64,000 nt of DNA from Streptomyces antimycoticus (GTDB lineage Bacteria; Actinomycetota; Actinomycetes; Streptomycetales; Streptomycetaceae). Below, piece after piece: positions 20,130 to 29,067 of the stretch (position 1 is its first letter; each line of letters begins with the position of its first letter). The stretch is taken from NCBI RefSeq assembly GCF_005405925.1, contig NZ_BJHV01000001.1:8308001-8372000 (forward strand). Reading direction: 5' to 3'. Both the position numbers and the translations under genes were made by a program. The notes beneath the pieces were generated by a model. That model did not search any database. It was not told the origin of the DNA and saw nothing but the letters and a program-made list of their open reading frames with translations.

Positions 20130-21347
20130 ATGATCGGGACATCGGCAGTCGGCGGCGCGTTCGTACGGAAGGCACGGAGTCTGCGGGAGGTCACCCGCGT
20201 GGTCCCCTGTCTGTGGGTGCTCGGCGCCCTCTGCTGGGCCCTGCTGACCCCGCATCACACCGAGGTCGCGACCCTCCTCGCCGCGGCACCCGCCATCGCC
20301 TGCGCGAGCAGCGGCCGCCGCAGATGCATCGTGCTGCTCGGCGGCGCCGGCCTGCTGTTGGCCCTCGCGCCTCCGACCGCCCTGGAGCCGGACGGCGACG
20401 GGAAGGAGCCGCACGCCGCCCTGGTCACCTGCTGCGCCATCCTCGGCGTGGCCTTCGCCTGCTATCTCACAGCGGGCCGCAAGCTGCGGCTGGTGCGCGA
20501 ACTGGAACAGCTCCGGGCGGTGGCCACCGCCGCGCAGGACGTGGTGCTGCGGCCGCTCCCGGCCCGGCTGGAGGGCATCGAGCTGGCCGGCGGTCATCTC
20601 TCGGCCAGCCGGGGTGCCGCCGTCGGGGGCGATCTCTACGAGGCGCTGGCCACCCCGTACGGCGTGCGCGTCATCATCGGCGATGTGCGCGGGCACGGCC
20701 TCGCCGCGATCGGCACCGTCGCCGCCGTCCTCGGCAGCTTCCGCGAGGCCGCCCATGAGGAACCCCGGCTCGGCGGCGTGCTGCGCCGGCTCGACCGCGC
20801 CCTGGAGCGACATCTGCGGGCACGCGCGAGCGGGGAGTGCCCGCTGGACAGCCATGTGGACGAGGAATTCGTGACCGTCCTGCTGCTGGAGGTGGGCGCG
20901 GACGGCGAGGTCACCGCGCTCAACTGCGGCCACCCCTGGCCGTACCGCCTCTACGAACAGCCGGTTGGCCCGGCCATGGCCCGGCAGACCGCGCCCGGCG
21001 AGGTGCTGCCGCCGCTCGGCCTCTTCCCTTTGCCCGCCGAGCTTCCCACCGCCCGCTGGAGCGCCCTGGGCGTCGGTGACACGCTGGTGCTGCACACCGA
21101 CGGCGCCGAGGACGTGCGGGACGCCCACGGCACGTTCTTTCCCCTGCGTCGCGCCCTGTCCGAGGCCGCAGGCGCCGGGCCGCTCGTCCCCGCGGCGGTC
21201 GTGGCGGGGGTGCGCTCGGCGCTGCTGCGCCACACCGGGGGCCGGCTCGCCGACGACGTCGCGCTGCTCGCGCTGCGCTTCGACCGCTGCCAGCTATCCG
21301 CCACCACAGCCCTCACCCGCCCGGCCGCCGACGCCCACCGGGGCTAG
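20130..21347 (+). CDS. Membrane-anchored PP2C-type (SpoIIE/RsbU-like) serine phosphatase
   Basis: 405 aa from ATG 20130, chosen because homology and hydrophobic helices begin there. Residues ~18-115 form three or four transmembrane helices (VPCLWVLGALCWALL; TLLAAAPAIAC; IVLLGGAGLLLALA; LVTCCAILGVAFACYLT). A linker leads to the PP2C domain with metal-binding Asp residues in GGDLYEA and IGDVRGHGLAAI, LLLEVGADGEVTALNCGHPWP, and DTLVLHTDGAEDVRD. Such proteins dephosphorylate anti-anti-sigma factors in partner-switching regulation; no sigma/anti-sigma partner is adjacent. Confidence 0.9.
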   Translation: MIGTSAVGGAFVRKARSLREVTRVVPCLWVLGALCWALLTPHHTEVATLLAAAPAIACASSGRRRCIVLLGGAGLLLALAPPTALEPDGDGKEPHAALVTCCAILGVAFACYLTAGRKLRLVRELEQLRAVATAAQDVVLRPLPARLEGIELAGGHLSASRGAAVGGDLYEALATPYGVRVIIGDVRGHGLAAIGTVAAVLGSFREAAHEEPRLGGVLRRLDRALERHLRARASGECPLDSHVDEEFVTVLLLEVGADGEVTALNCGHPWPYRLYEQPVGPAMARQTAPGEVLPPLGLFPLPAELPTARWSALGVGDTLVLHTDGAEDVRDAHGTFFPLRRALSEAAGAGPLVPAAVVAGVRSALLRHTGGRLADDVALLALRFDRCQLSATTALTRPAADAHRG

Positions 21348-21372
21348 GGGCTGTCCGCCGGGCCTTGACGCC

Positions 21373-21790
21373 TGCGGTGGGCTGTTCCCCTATCCGCCCC
21401 TTCCCGCAGCGTCGATATGCGGCTCCGCCGCGTGGTGGGGCGCCGCCCCAGCTCCGGGGTCCGGGGCTGAGGTCCCTGGCAACGGGTACGGGTGGGCAGG
21501 CTGTTCCCCTACCCGCCCCTTCCCGCAGCGTCGATATGCCGCTCCGCCGCGCGGTGGGGCTTCGCCCCAGCCTGCGGGCTCCAGGGGTGAGGTCTCTGGC
21601 AACGGGTACGGGTGGGCAGGCTGCTTCCCTCCCCGTCCCTTCGCCAACCGGGGCTTCGCCCCAGTCCCCGGGGTCCAGGGGTGAGGTCCCCGACAACGGG
21701 CGCGGGTGGGGAGGCTGCTTCTCTCCCCGTCCCCTCCCCAACCGGGGCTTCGCCCCAGCCTGCGGGGTCCAGGGGCGGGGCCCCTGGTAT
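21373..21790 (+). repeat. Four-copy tandem repeat, unit about 94-120 bp; geneless 556-bp interval
   Basis: Units start near 21376, 21492, 21612 and 21706. Each runs gtgggcaggctgttcccc, a cccgccccttcccgc-like segment, a hairpin (cggggcttcgccccag or the longer ggctccgccgcg form), ggtccaggggtgaggt, and caacgggtacgg. Copies 1-2 carry the cgtcgatatgcggctccgcc variant; copies 3-4 carry the ccggggcttcgcc variant. Related elements lie at 33610-33760 and 47160-47200. I recall this family as widespread in Streptomyces intergenic regions. No gene between 21348 and 21903. Confidence 0.88.
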
Positions 21791-21903
21791 CGGGAACGGG
21801 CGGGTTGGGGAAAGGCCAACCCGCCACCCCACCCCGCCCGTTCACACCCCGTGCGAACCCCCCTCCACTACGCTGGCGCCACCGAGCGTTTCGGGAGGGC
21901 GAG

Positions 21904-23241
21904 ATGGAGCCCAACACACTGCTCGACTCCGTGCTCGACGAGGCCGGAGTCTCCCACGCCGGACTGGCCGCGCATGTCAACGAGGCAGGCCGGGCCCGGG
22001 GGATGAAGCTGCGGTACGAACACACCGCGGTGGCCCGGTGGCTGAAGGGCCAACGGCCGCGCGGCCAGGTGCCGGACCTCATCTGCGAGGTGCTGGGCGA
22101 GCGGCTGCACCGCGCCCTCACCCTGGACGACATCGGCCTCGGCACCCCCGGCAGCCGCCGGGGGCCCGCCACCCCGCTCTCCGGATTCGTCGAGCGCGCC
22201 ACCGCGCTGTGGCGCTCCGACGAACAGCAGCGCCCGCATGTCGTCGAGGCCCCGGCGGTCACCGGCACCCCGGCCGTCATCCCGGTGTGGGAGTGGGAGA
22301 ACCCTCCCGAGGACTCCGATGTCTCCCGGCGCGGTCTGACCCGGGTCAGCATGACCGACATCGAGACGCTGCGCGCCGCCCGCGCCCACTACGAGCAGAT
22401 GTACCGCAAGGCCGGTGGTGTCGCGACCCGGACCCGGGTGGTGGGATTCCTCAACTCCGAGGCCGCACCGCTGCTGCGCGGCAGCTACGCCGATGACACC
22501 GGCCGCCAGCTGCACCGGGCGACCGGCGGTCTGGTGGCCATCGCCGGGATCTGCGCGTACGACTCCAATACGCACGGCCTGGCCCAGCGCTACTTCCACC
22601 AGGCGCTGCGGCTCGCCAAGGCCAGCGGCGACCGGGGTCTGGGCGCCTATGTCATAGCGCTGCTGGTCAACCAGTCCCTCTTCATGAAGGAGTACCGGCA
22701 GGCGGTCGCCTTCGCCGAATCGGCGCTGCGCGCCGCGGGCTCCCAGATCACCCCCGCGCTCGCCGCCGACCTCTACGCCATGCAGGCCAAGGCGTACGCC
22801 CGGCTCGGCGACGGCGCCGGGGCGCTGTCCTGTATCCGGCGTGCCGAGACCGCCGCCGACCGGATCAGACCGGGCCAGGAGCCCGACGAGACCGGCTATG
22901 TCCAGCCGGGTCTGGTGAACGTTCAGGTGGCCGAGGCGCTGCTGAGCCTCGGCGACCTCGGCGGCGCCCGCGAGCACGCCACCGCCGCGGTCGGCACTCC
23001 CGCGCACGATCGGGGCCGGGTGCACCGGCTCGCCATGCTCACCCATATCGAGCTGCGTCAGGGGGACGTGGACCGGGCGGGCGCCACGGCGGTGGAGATG
23101 ACCGAGCGCGCGCGGGGCATGGAGTCCCAGCGGTTACGCGACCGGTTGCGGGCGGTACGGGAGCACCTCGCGGCCAGCGGAAGCGCCGCGACGGCCGAGG
23201 CCGCCGCGCTCATCGACGGGGCACTGCGCGTCCCTCTGTGA
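21904..23241 (+). CDS. HTH/TPR regulator, NsdA-like, with a TTA codon
   Basis: 445 aa. N-terminal ~75 residues look like a helix-turn-helix (LLDSVLDEAGVSHAGLAAHVNEAGRARG ... HTAVARWLKGQRPRG). From ~150 onward, repeated helical pairs of TPR type (AQRYFHQALRLAKASGDRGLGAYVIALLVNQSLFMKEYRQAVAFAESALRAAG). This architecture is shared by NsdA and related Streptomyces developmental/antibiotic repressors; the assignment is by resemblance only. A TTA codon at 23134-23136 predicts dependence on the bldA leucyl-tRNA. Transcribed with the downstream Nudix gene (48-nt gap). Confidence 0.72.
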   Translation: MEPNTLLDSVLDEAGVSHAGLAAHVNEAGRARGMKLRYEHTAVARWLKGQRPRGQVPDLICEVLGERLHRALTLDDIGLGTPGSRRGPATPLSGFVERATALWRSDEQQRPHVVEAPAVTGTPAVIPVWEWENPPEDSDVSRRGLTRVSMTDIETLRAARAHYEQMYRKAGGVATRTRVVGFLNSEAAPLLRGSYADDTGRQLHRATGGLVAIAGICAYDSNTHGLAQRYFHQALRLAKASGDRGLGAYVIALLVNQSLFMKEYRQAVAFAESALRAAGSQITPALAADLYAMQAKAYARLGDGAGALSCIRRAETAADRIRPGQEPDETGYVQPGLVNVQVAEALLSLGDLGGAREHATAAVGTPAHDRGRVHRLAMLTHIELRQGDVDRAGATAVEMTERARGMESQRLRDRLRAVREHLAASGSAATAEAAALIDGALRVPL

Positions 23242-23289
23242 CCAGCGGTTCCGCTCGCGGTCCGCACTCTCGTCAGCGGGTGGCCCACG

Positions 23290-23853
23290 ATGGCCTCCCG
23301 TTTCGACGAAAGGTGGCTGACAGTGCGATGGAAGAACCTCAGGGAGCGGACCGTGTACGAGAACCGATGGTTCCGGGTCAACCTCGCCGATGTCCGGCTC
23401 CCCGACGGGCGCCATCTGGACCACTATCTGATCCGGCTCCGTCCCGTGGCCGTGGCCACGGTGGTGAACGCGGCCAACGAGGTGCTGCTGCTGTGGCGTC
23501 ACCGGTTCATCACCGACGCCTGGGGCTGGGAGCTGGCCGCGGGCGTCGTCGAGGACGGTGAGGACATCGCCGACGCCGCGGCCCGGGAGATGGAGGAGGA
23601 GACCGGCTGGCGGCCCGGCCCGCTGCGCCATCTGCTCTCCGTCGAGCCGTCCAACGGGCTCACCGACGCACGCCACCACATCTACTGGGCCGAGGAGGCA
23701 TCGTACGTCGGGCACCCGGAGGACGACTTCGAGTCGGACCGCCGCGAGTGGGTGCCGCTGAAGATGGTGCCCGACCTGGTCGCACGCGGTGAGGTGCCCG
23801 CGGCCAATATGGCGGCCGCGCTGCTGCTGCTCCACCACATCAGGCTCGGGTAG
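23290..23853 (+). CDS. Nudix hydrolase (ADP-ribose pyrophosphatase-like)
   Basis: 187 aa. Complete Nudix box at residues ~80-102: GVVEDGEDIADAAAREMEEETGW, matching GX5EX7REUXEEXGU. The N-terminal beta-strand region and EPSNGLTDARHHIYWAEEA resemble ADP-ribose/nucleoside-diphosphate-sugar pyrophosphatases. Cytosolic Mg-dependent hydrolase; exact substrate not decidable. Start at ATG 23290; an inner start giving VRWKNLRERTVYENRWF is possible. Confidence 0.87.
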   Translation: MASRFDERWLTVRWKNLRERTVYENRWFRVNLADVRLPDGRHLDHYLIRLRPVAVATVVNAANEVLLLWRHRFITDAWGWELAAGVVEDGEDIADAAAREMEEETGWRPGPLRHLLSVEPSNGLTDARHHIYWAEEASYVGHPEDDFESDRREWVPLKMVPDLVARGEVPAANMAAALLLLHHIRLG

Positions 23854-23877
23854 GCCGGGCCGCGGTCCGCGCCGGCG

Positions 23878-24135
23878 CTAGTGTCCCGCTGCCTGCCATA
23901 TCGCCAGGGCCAGGGCGGTCACCCCGGTCAGGGCGGCGATGGAGGGCAGCGGCCAGCGTCCGTGCTCCAGTATCCGCATCCGTCCGCCCAGTTGGTTCAC
24001 GTCCTCCTCAGCCTGCTCTCCTCGGTGGTCGAGCAGGGCGAGCCGGCCGTCGACGCGGGTGAAGCCCACTTCGACGGTCCGGCGCAGTTCCGTGAGCTCC
24101 ACGGCTAACGCGGCTTGCTCGGGCTCGGTGGTCAC
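23878..24135 (-). CDS. Small tail-anchored membrane protein with a TTA codon
   Basis: 85 aa from GTG 24135, behind aaggggatc. Residues 1-58 are hydrophilic and predicted helical/coiled-coil (VELTELRRTVEVGFTRVDGRLALLDHRGEQAEEDVNQLGGRM); residues ~64-82 are one transmembrane helix (PSIAALTGVTALALAIWQAAG). Family unknown to me; the layout resembles phage haemolysin-XhlA-like or other small coiled-coil/TM proteins, without further support. TTA codon at 24106-24108 (Leu near residue 10) suggests bldA control. Convergent with the Nudix gene. Confidence 0.65.
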   Translation of the reverse strand: MTTEPEQAALAVELTELRRTVEVGFTRVDGRLALLDHRGEQAEEDVNQLGGRMRILEHGRWPLPSIAALTGVTALALAIWQAAGH

Positions 24136-24355
24136 GGGTTGATCCCCTTCCGGATGTAACGTCCGTGCAGTGGTGACGCTCCGAGTCAAGCGCATGCCCA
24201 GGTGGTGCGGGAGCGTGTGTGGGGATGGTGTGTGAGTCACCGGCGCACACCCCGTGCGAAAGGCCGTATTCAGCGGGTACTCATGGGGGACGGCGGCCGA
24301 AGGGAGGGACCGCGAGGGGCGGACAGACCGGATAGACCGGACAGAAGGGACGGAT

Positions 24356-25144
24356 GTGCGACTGATCGCCGCTCCGATGTGGGAATTCGGTATCGACCAG
24401 GGAGTCCGGCAGTTCGCCGAGCTCGGCGTCGCGCTGGTGCTGTCCACCCTGATCGGGCTCGAGAGGGCGGTGCAGCAGAAGAGCGCCGGGCTGCGCACCC
24501 ACACCCTGGTGGGCGTGGGCAGCGCGCTGTTCATGCAGGTCTCCCAGTACGGCTTCACCGATGTGCTGTTGCGCGACCACGTCGGCCTGGACCCCTCACG
24601 GGTGGCGGCGCAGGTCGTCTCCGGTATCGGCTTCATCGGCGGTGGCCTGATCTTCGTCCGGCGCGATGCCGTCCACGGGCTGACCACCGCGGCGACCGTC
24701 TGGCTCACCTGTGCGGTGGGCATGGCCTGCGGCGGTGGTCTGGCCCTGCTGGCCACCGCGGTCACCGCGGTGCACTTCCTGGTGATCCGCGGCTATCCGC
24801 TGCTCACCCGTCGGCTGCCGGCCCTCTGGTCGTCCGAACGGGTGGAGTTGCAGCTGTCCTACCGGGTGGGCGCGGGGCTGCTGCCACGCGTCCTGGAGCT
24901 GTGTACGGCCGCCGGGTACCGGGTGCTGCGGGTCCGGGTGGACCGGGCGCCCTGGAAGGGCCGGGACCGCACCACCCGGATCGTCCGGGCCGAGGAGGAG
25001 GCCCGGCCCGCCGATACCGGCGTCGCCGAGGTGCAGCTCGCGCTCGAGGGCGCCGGGGACGTCCTCCGGCTGGTCGGGGCGATCTCCGAGCTGGACGGCG
25101 TCCTCGGCGCCGACGCGGGCCGCGACCTCGACGACGCGGAGTGA
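24356..25144 (+). CDS. MgtC/SapB family membrane protein
   Basis: 262 aa from GTG 24356, with gaaggga 6 nt upstream. Four to five N-terminal helices carry MgtC hallmarks: LIGLERAVQQKSAGLRTHTLVGVGSALFMQVS, GIGFIGGGLIFVRRDAVHGLTTAATVWLTCAVGMACG. The C-terminal ~110 residues form an ACT-like soluble domain (VELQLSYRVGAG ... LRLVGAISELDGVLG). MgtC proteins help growth in low Mg2+ and modulate ATP synthase in pathogens; the role in Streptomyces is not established. Stands alone. Confidence 0.88.
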   Translation: MRLIAAPMWEFGIDQGVRQFAELGVALVLSTLIGLERAVQQKSAGLRTHTLVGVGSALFMQVSQYGFTDVLLRDHVGLDPSRVAAQVVSGIGFIGGGLIFVRRDAVHGLTTAATVWLTCAVGMACGGGLALLATAVTAVHFLVIRGYPLLTRRLPALWSSERVELQLSYRVGAGLLPRVLELCTAAGYRVLRVRVDRAPWKGRDRTTRIVRAEEEARPADTGVAEVQLALEGAGDVLRLVGAISELDGVLGADAGRDLDDAE

Positions 25145-25185
25145 CGGCCTCGACGGCTCCGACTGACGATCTCGCGTTGACGAGG

Positions 25186-25566
25186 TCAGAGCGCCCGCGC
25201 CCGGAGGCGGCGCAGCATGCGCGCGTCGTCGAACCCCACGTCCCGCGCCGCGGCCGTCACCGTCGAGCCCTGGCCGATCAGATGCTCCGCGCGCTCCAGC
25301 CGGTGGGCGGTCTTGTGGAGGACCGCCTCACCCGGAGCGGGCCGCTCCAGCTCCTCCAGCAGCCGGATCCGCCCCTGCTCCGGGTCGAACACCCCTCCGC
25401 TGCCGGGCTCGGTGTGCAGCACCCAGATTACCTGGTCTCCCTCGGCACGGGCGAGGCGGACCAGTCGGTCGACCGAATCCGCGATCTTCGGGTTGGCGAT
25501 CCGCTCCCAGGACGGGAGGGCGCGGAAGGATTCCTGGACATCGATGACGATCAGCGCTCGCTTCAT
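25186..25566 (-). pseudogene. Isochorismatase-like N-terminus fused to an AraC-type C-terminal tail
   Basis: 126 aa. Residues 1-88 (MKRALIVIDVQESFRALPSW ... VLHKTAH) are the first half of a cysteine hydrolase/isochorismatase-like protein, with the catalytic Asp of VIDVQ. The rest of that family, including the nucleophilic Cys segment, is missing. From residue 89 (RLERAEHLIGQGSTVTAAARDVGFDDARMLRRLRARAL) it reads as the end of an AraC/GlxA-family DNA-binding domain (second HTH). The junction is near 25303. Simplest reading: a deletion joined two neighbouring genes in frame, leaving a chimeric remnant that is unlikely to be catalytic. It could still be translated. Confidence 0.7.
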
Positions 25567-25662
25567 GGTCCCCACTCTGACCTGGGGCGAACGCCATCGA
25601 CCAGGCACAATCGGGGCCGGTGGCGGAACGATCCGGTCAGCGGCGCCTGGCGCGAGTCCGGC

Positions 25663-26520
25663 TCAGTACGTGTAGAAGCCCGAGCCCGACTTGCGTCCCA
25701 TCCGGCCCGCGTCCACCATCCGCAGCAGCAGCGGGGGAGCGGCGTACAGCGGCTCCTTGTACTCGCCGTACATCGAGTCGGCGATCGCCGCGATCGTATC
25801 CAGGCCGATCAGATCGGACAGCTTCAGCGGGCCCATCGGATGGGCGCAGCCCATCTCCATGCCGTTGTCGATGTCCTCGCGGCTGGCGATCCCGGACTCG
25901 AACATCCGGATGGCGGAGAGCAGATACGGGATGAGCAGCGCGTTGACCACGAACCCCGCGCGGTCCTGGGCGCGGATGGCGTGTTTGTCCAGGACGTCGT
26001 GGACCAGCGCCTCGGTGCGCTTGATGGTCTCGTCACCGGTGGTGAGCGCCGGGATCAGCTCCACCAGCGCCTGCACCGGCGCCGGGTTGAAGAAGTGGAT
26101 GCCGATCACCTGATCCGGCCGGGAGGTGGCGACGGCCAGCTTGACCAGCGGGATGGAGGAGGTGTTGGAGGCGAGGATCGCGTCCGGGCGGGTCACCACC
26201 TGGTCGAGGACCTGGAAGATCTCCGTCTTGACCTGCTCATTCTCGACGACCGCCTCGATCACGAGGTCACGGTCGGCGAATTCCCCCAGGTCGGTGGTGA
26301 AGCTCAGCCGGTCCAGCGTCGCGTCGCGCTGCTCCTCGGTGATCTTGCCGCGCTCCGCGGCCTTGCCGAGGGAGTTGGTCAGCCGGGTGCGCCCTATCTC
26401 CAGGGCCTCGCCCGTGGTCTCCGCGACCATGACGTCCAGGCCGGATCGGGCGCACACCTCCGCGATGCCCGCACCCATCTGGCCACAGCCCACCACTCCG
26501 ACGCGTTCGATGTCGGTCAC
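25663..26520 (-). CDS. 3-hydroxybutyryl-CoA / 3-hydroxyacyl-CoA dehydrogenase
   Basis: 285 aa. Rossmann motif GVVGCGQMGAGIAEVCARSG at residues 8-27, IEAVVENEQVK, the catalytic His in GIHFFNPAPVQALVELIPAL, and the C-terminal dimerisation domain ending MGRKSGSGFYTY. Single-domain type (Hbd/FadB2), which interconverts 3-hydroxyacyl-CoA and acetoacetyl-CoA with NAD(P). GTG start. In Streptomyces this enzyme can serve both butyrate/fatty-acid breakdown and supply of ethylmalonyl-pathway precursors. Monocistronic by spacing. Confidence 0.92.
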   Translation of the reverse strand: MTDIERVGVVGCGQMGAGIAEVCARSGLDVMVAETTGEALEIGRTRLTNSLGKAAERGKITEEQRDATLDRLSFTTDLGEFADRDLVIEAVVENEQVKTEIFQVLDQVVTRPDAILASNTSSIPLVKLAVATSRPDQVIGIHFFNPAPVQALVELIPALTTGDETIKRTEALVHDVLDKHAIRAQDRAGFVVNALLIPYLLSAIRMFESGIASREDIDNGMEMGCAHPMGPLKLSDLIGLDTIAAIADSMYGEYKEPLYAAPPLLLRMVDAGRMGRKSGSGFYTY

Positions 26521-26674
26521 ATCGTGCCTTTCGCTGGTCCAACTGTCCGTTGTGTCGTCCCCCTGTCGCCCCAGACGTTACCCTCCGGTTATCGGCGAGG
26601 GGCGGGCCGGGGCCGGATTCCCGGCCCCGGCCCGCCCCCGTCCCCGCCATGCGCACGGGGCTCTCACACCACGG

Positions 26675-28993
26675 TCACGAGGCGTCGCCGCGCAGGATGC
26701 CGCGGCCGTTGGTGGCCACGTAGACCCGTCCGTAGACCCGTGGGTCGCCGGTGATCGCGGCGCCCGTCCAGCCCCACTGGTGGGCGTCGTCGTTGATCCG
26801 GGTCCAGCTCGCCCCGGCGTCGGTGGAACGGAAGATGCCGCGCACCCCGCCGATCTTCGCGCTGGTGTAGAGCGCCTGGTACGAAGCGCCCGGCGCCGCC
26901 TTACCGAAGCCGATGGTGTCCGCCTGCTGGACGCCGCTCAGTTTGGTGAAGGTCGCGCCGGAGTCCGTGGAGTGCCACAGCCCGTAGGCCCCGGCCGTGC
27001 TGCCGCCCGCGAGCCAGATGTCGCCCTCGGCGCCCGGCAGCGCCTTGAACCGCACCGGGCCGTCGGCCGGCAGCCCGGAGGACGGCCTGGCGGTGAAGGT
27101 GGCGCCGCCGTCGGTGGAGATGTAGAAGGTGCCCGCCTTGAAGCCGTAGAACGTCTTCGGGTTCTTGCGGTCGGACTCCACGACGGCCCCGGCCGGGATA
27201 CCGCTCGACGCCGACCAGGAGCTGCCGAAACCGGTGGTGTGGTAGACGGCCGAGGTGCCCTCCGGGGCCCAGACGAAGCCGCTGCCGTCGGCCGCCGCGG
27301 CCACCGTGCCGCCGCCCGTGACCCCGGCCGGCTCGCTGCCCTGAAACCACTTGGCGCCGTTGTCGGTCGAGAAGGCGATCCGCGGTGCGGAGTCGTTGTT
27401 GCCCACCCGGACCACGGTGTTCGCGTTGGTCTCGGCGTAGTCCAGGCTGGTGGTCGTGGTGAACGTCGGCGAGGTGTACATCCTCGCGGGCACCGCGTCG
27501 AGATCGGTGTGCCGGAAGCCCCCGATGTCACCGAGCGCGCTGAGCAGCGGGGCGCCGGTGGGCGGGCTGGCCAGATCGTTGACCGCCGTCTCCTCCAGGC
27601 CCTTGACCATGGGCGTGATGGTGATGGTGCCGCCCGTGTCCCAGTTCGCGAGGTTCTCGGTGCCGTAGACCGTCGCACCGGTGCCGTACATCATCCGGCG
27701 GGAGTCGAACGGGTCGATCTCCAGAGCCTCGGTCATCCAGCCCAGCTTCGGGGTCACTTCGGGCGGGGAGGGGTTGGCGCCGAAGGTCAGCCAGGGGACG
27801 GACGAGACGTCCTGGGTGTAGCGGAAGGACCGGTTGGGATAGCTGGTGAAGTCCCAGGCCCGGGTCCAGGTGGCGCCGGAGTCGGTGGAGCGGAAGATCT
27901 GGGTGTCCGGCCACCAGGAGCTGTAGCCGGTCACCATCAGCGTGCCGGGCTTTTGCCGGTCCACCGTGAGCCCGCTGTAGCCGAAGTAGGTGTCGGCGTC
28001 CGTCATGGGGCTGATGTTCTTCCACTCCCCGGTCGCCGTGGCATACCGCCACACCTGGCCCTTCTCCCCGTCGTACGGGCCGCCCTTGTCGCTGGTGGTG
28101 AGGTACAGATAGCCGTTCTCGGTATCGAGGACGCCCTTGTGGGAGAGATAGCCGGTCGGCTGGCCGGCCACCCGCGACCAGGTGGCGCCCGCGTCCGTCG
28201 AGCGGTAGACGGTGTTGTTCTTGTCGGCCACGCCCACGTAGACGGTCTTCGTCGCACTGCCGGAAGAACCGGTGCGCTCGTCGAAGGTCACCCACACCAC
28301 GCCCTGGTTGTCGCTCAGATAGCCGCTGGTGTCGCTCGCGTCCTGGACGTAGGTGCCGGGGTTGGGGAAGGACGTCACCTTCGACCAGGTGACCCCGGAG
28401 TCGGTGGAGCGCCACAGCCCGTTGCCGCTCGGCGCGCCGAGGTAGAGCACGCTGTTCTTGTGGGGGTCGACCGCCAGCCGTTCCCCCATGCCGCGGCCGG
28501 GCATATTGCCGCCCAGCTTGAAGGGAAGGGTGGTGGACTGCCAGGTGGCGCCCCGGTTGGACGAGCGCAGGATGGCGCCGTTGCCCGGGTCCCAGCTGTT
28601 GGTGTACGTACCGGCCGCCACATAGACCTTGTCGGGATCCACGGAGTCGCTGGCCAGGCTCACCACCCCGGTCCAGCCCCAGTGGTCCCAGTCGAGCGAG
28701 TCCAGCAGCGGCACCCACCGCTTGCCGGACTGGTCCCAGCGGTACGCGCCGCCGATATCGGTGCGGGCGTAGGCGAGGTTCTTCTCCTTGCGGTTGAAGA
28801 CGATGCCGGGGACGAAGCCGCCGCCGTCCACGCGGACGTTCTTCCAGGTGGAGGCGTCGGCCTGGGCGGTGCCCCGGGCGGGGGCCGGTTCGGGGCGGGC
28901 CGCCGCGGGGGAGGCGGCGGCGGTGAGTAAGCCGCCGACGAGTGCCAGCGCGGCCATGAGCGCGCCGAGCGGTCTGCTGCCTTTGCTGCGCAC
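26675..28993 (-). CDS. Secreted GH74 xyloglucanase-type glycoside hydrolase
   Basis: 772 aa from GTG 28993, behind ggagaggaag. Sec signal peptide at 1-33 (LGALMAALALVGGLLTAAASPAAARP). The mature protein is two beta-propellers built of repeated STDSGATWT/STDGGATF (BNR-like) motifs, with the GH74 signature ARTDIGGAYRWD near the start and ALEIDPFDSRRMMYGTGATVYGTENL in the middle; the two catalytic Asp of the family fall in these regions. Acts outside the cell on xyloglucan. Lacks a C-terminal CBM2, unlike many Streptomyces homologues. A CebR-type palindrome lies 61 bp upstream. Confidence 0.9.
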   Translation of the reverse strand: MRSKGSRPLGALMAALALVGGLLTAAASPAAARPEPAPARGTAQADASTWKNVRVDGGGFVPGIVFNRKEKNLAYARTDIGGAYRWDQSGKRWVPLLDSLDWDHWGWTGVVSLASDSVDPDKVYVAAGTYTNSWDPGNGAILRSSNRGATWQSTTLPFKLGGNMPGRGMGERLAVDPHKNSVLYLGAPSGNGLWRSTDSGVTWSKVTSFPNPGTYVQDASDTSGYLSDNQGVVWVTFDERTGSSGSATKTVYVGVADKNNTVYRSTDAGATWSRVAGQPTGYLSHKGVLDTENGYLYLTTSDKGGPYDGEKGQVWRYATATGEWKNISPMTDADTYFGYSGLTVDRQKPGTLMVTGYSSWWPDTQIFRSTDSGATWTRAWDFTSYPNRSFRYTQDVSSVPWLTFGANPSPPEVTPKLGWMTEALEIDPFDSRRMMYGTGATVYGTENLANWDTGGTITITPMVKGLEETAVNDLASPPTGAPLLSALGDIGGFRHTDLDAVPARMYTSPTFTTTTSLDYAETNANTVVRVGNNDSAPRIAFSTDNGAKWFQGSEPAGVTGGGTVAAAADGSGFVWAPEGTSAVYHTTGFGSSWSASSGIPAGAVVESDRKNPKTFYGFKAGTFYISTDGGATFTARPSSGLPADGPVRFKALPGAEGDIWLAGGSTAGAYGLWHSTDSGATFTKLSGVQQADTIGFGKAAPGASYQALYTSAKIGGVRGIFRSTDAGASWTRINDDAHQWGWTGAAITGDPRVYGRVYVATNGRGILRGDAS

Positions 28994-29053
28994 GGGAACT
29001 TCCTCTCCGGACGTGGGGGTAGTGAGGGGTGCGGGCCCTGCGGGTGAGGTATT

Positions 29054-29067
29054 TGGGAGCGCTCCCA
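29054..29067. promoter_or_regulatory. CebR-type operator (TGGGAGCGCTCCCA)
   Basis: A perfect 14-bp palindrome identical to the cello-oligosaccharide repressor box known for CebR, a LacI-family regulator in Streptomyces. It sits 61 bp upstream of the GH74 start, where repressor binding would block transcription until cellobiose/cellotriose appears. No cebR gene is in this window. Confidence 0.8.

Noticed and set aside
18808..20133. 441-aa frame across the pheT-PP2C gap
   Set aside because: Arg/Pro/Gly-rich translation of hairpin modules, no ribosome site, no family resemblance.
26126..28930. 934-aa open frame antisense to the GH74 gene
   Set aside because: Low-complexity Gly/Ala/Arg/Val translation with no motifs; the GH74 strand carries all family signatures.
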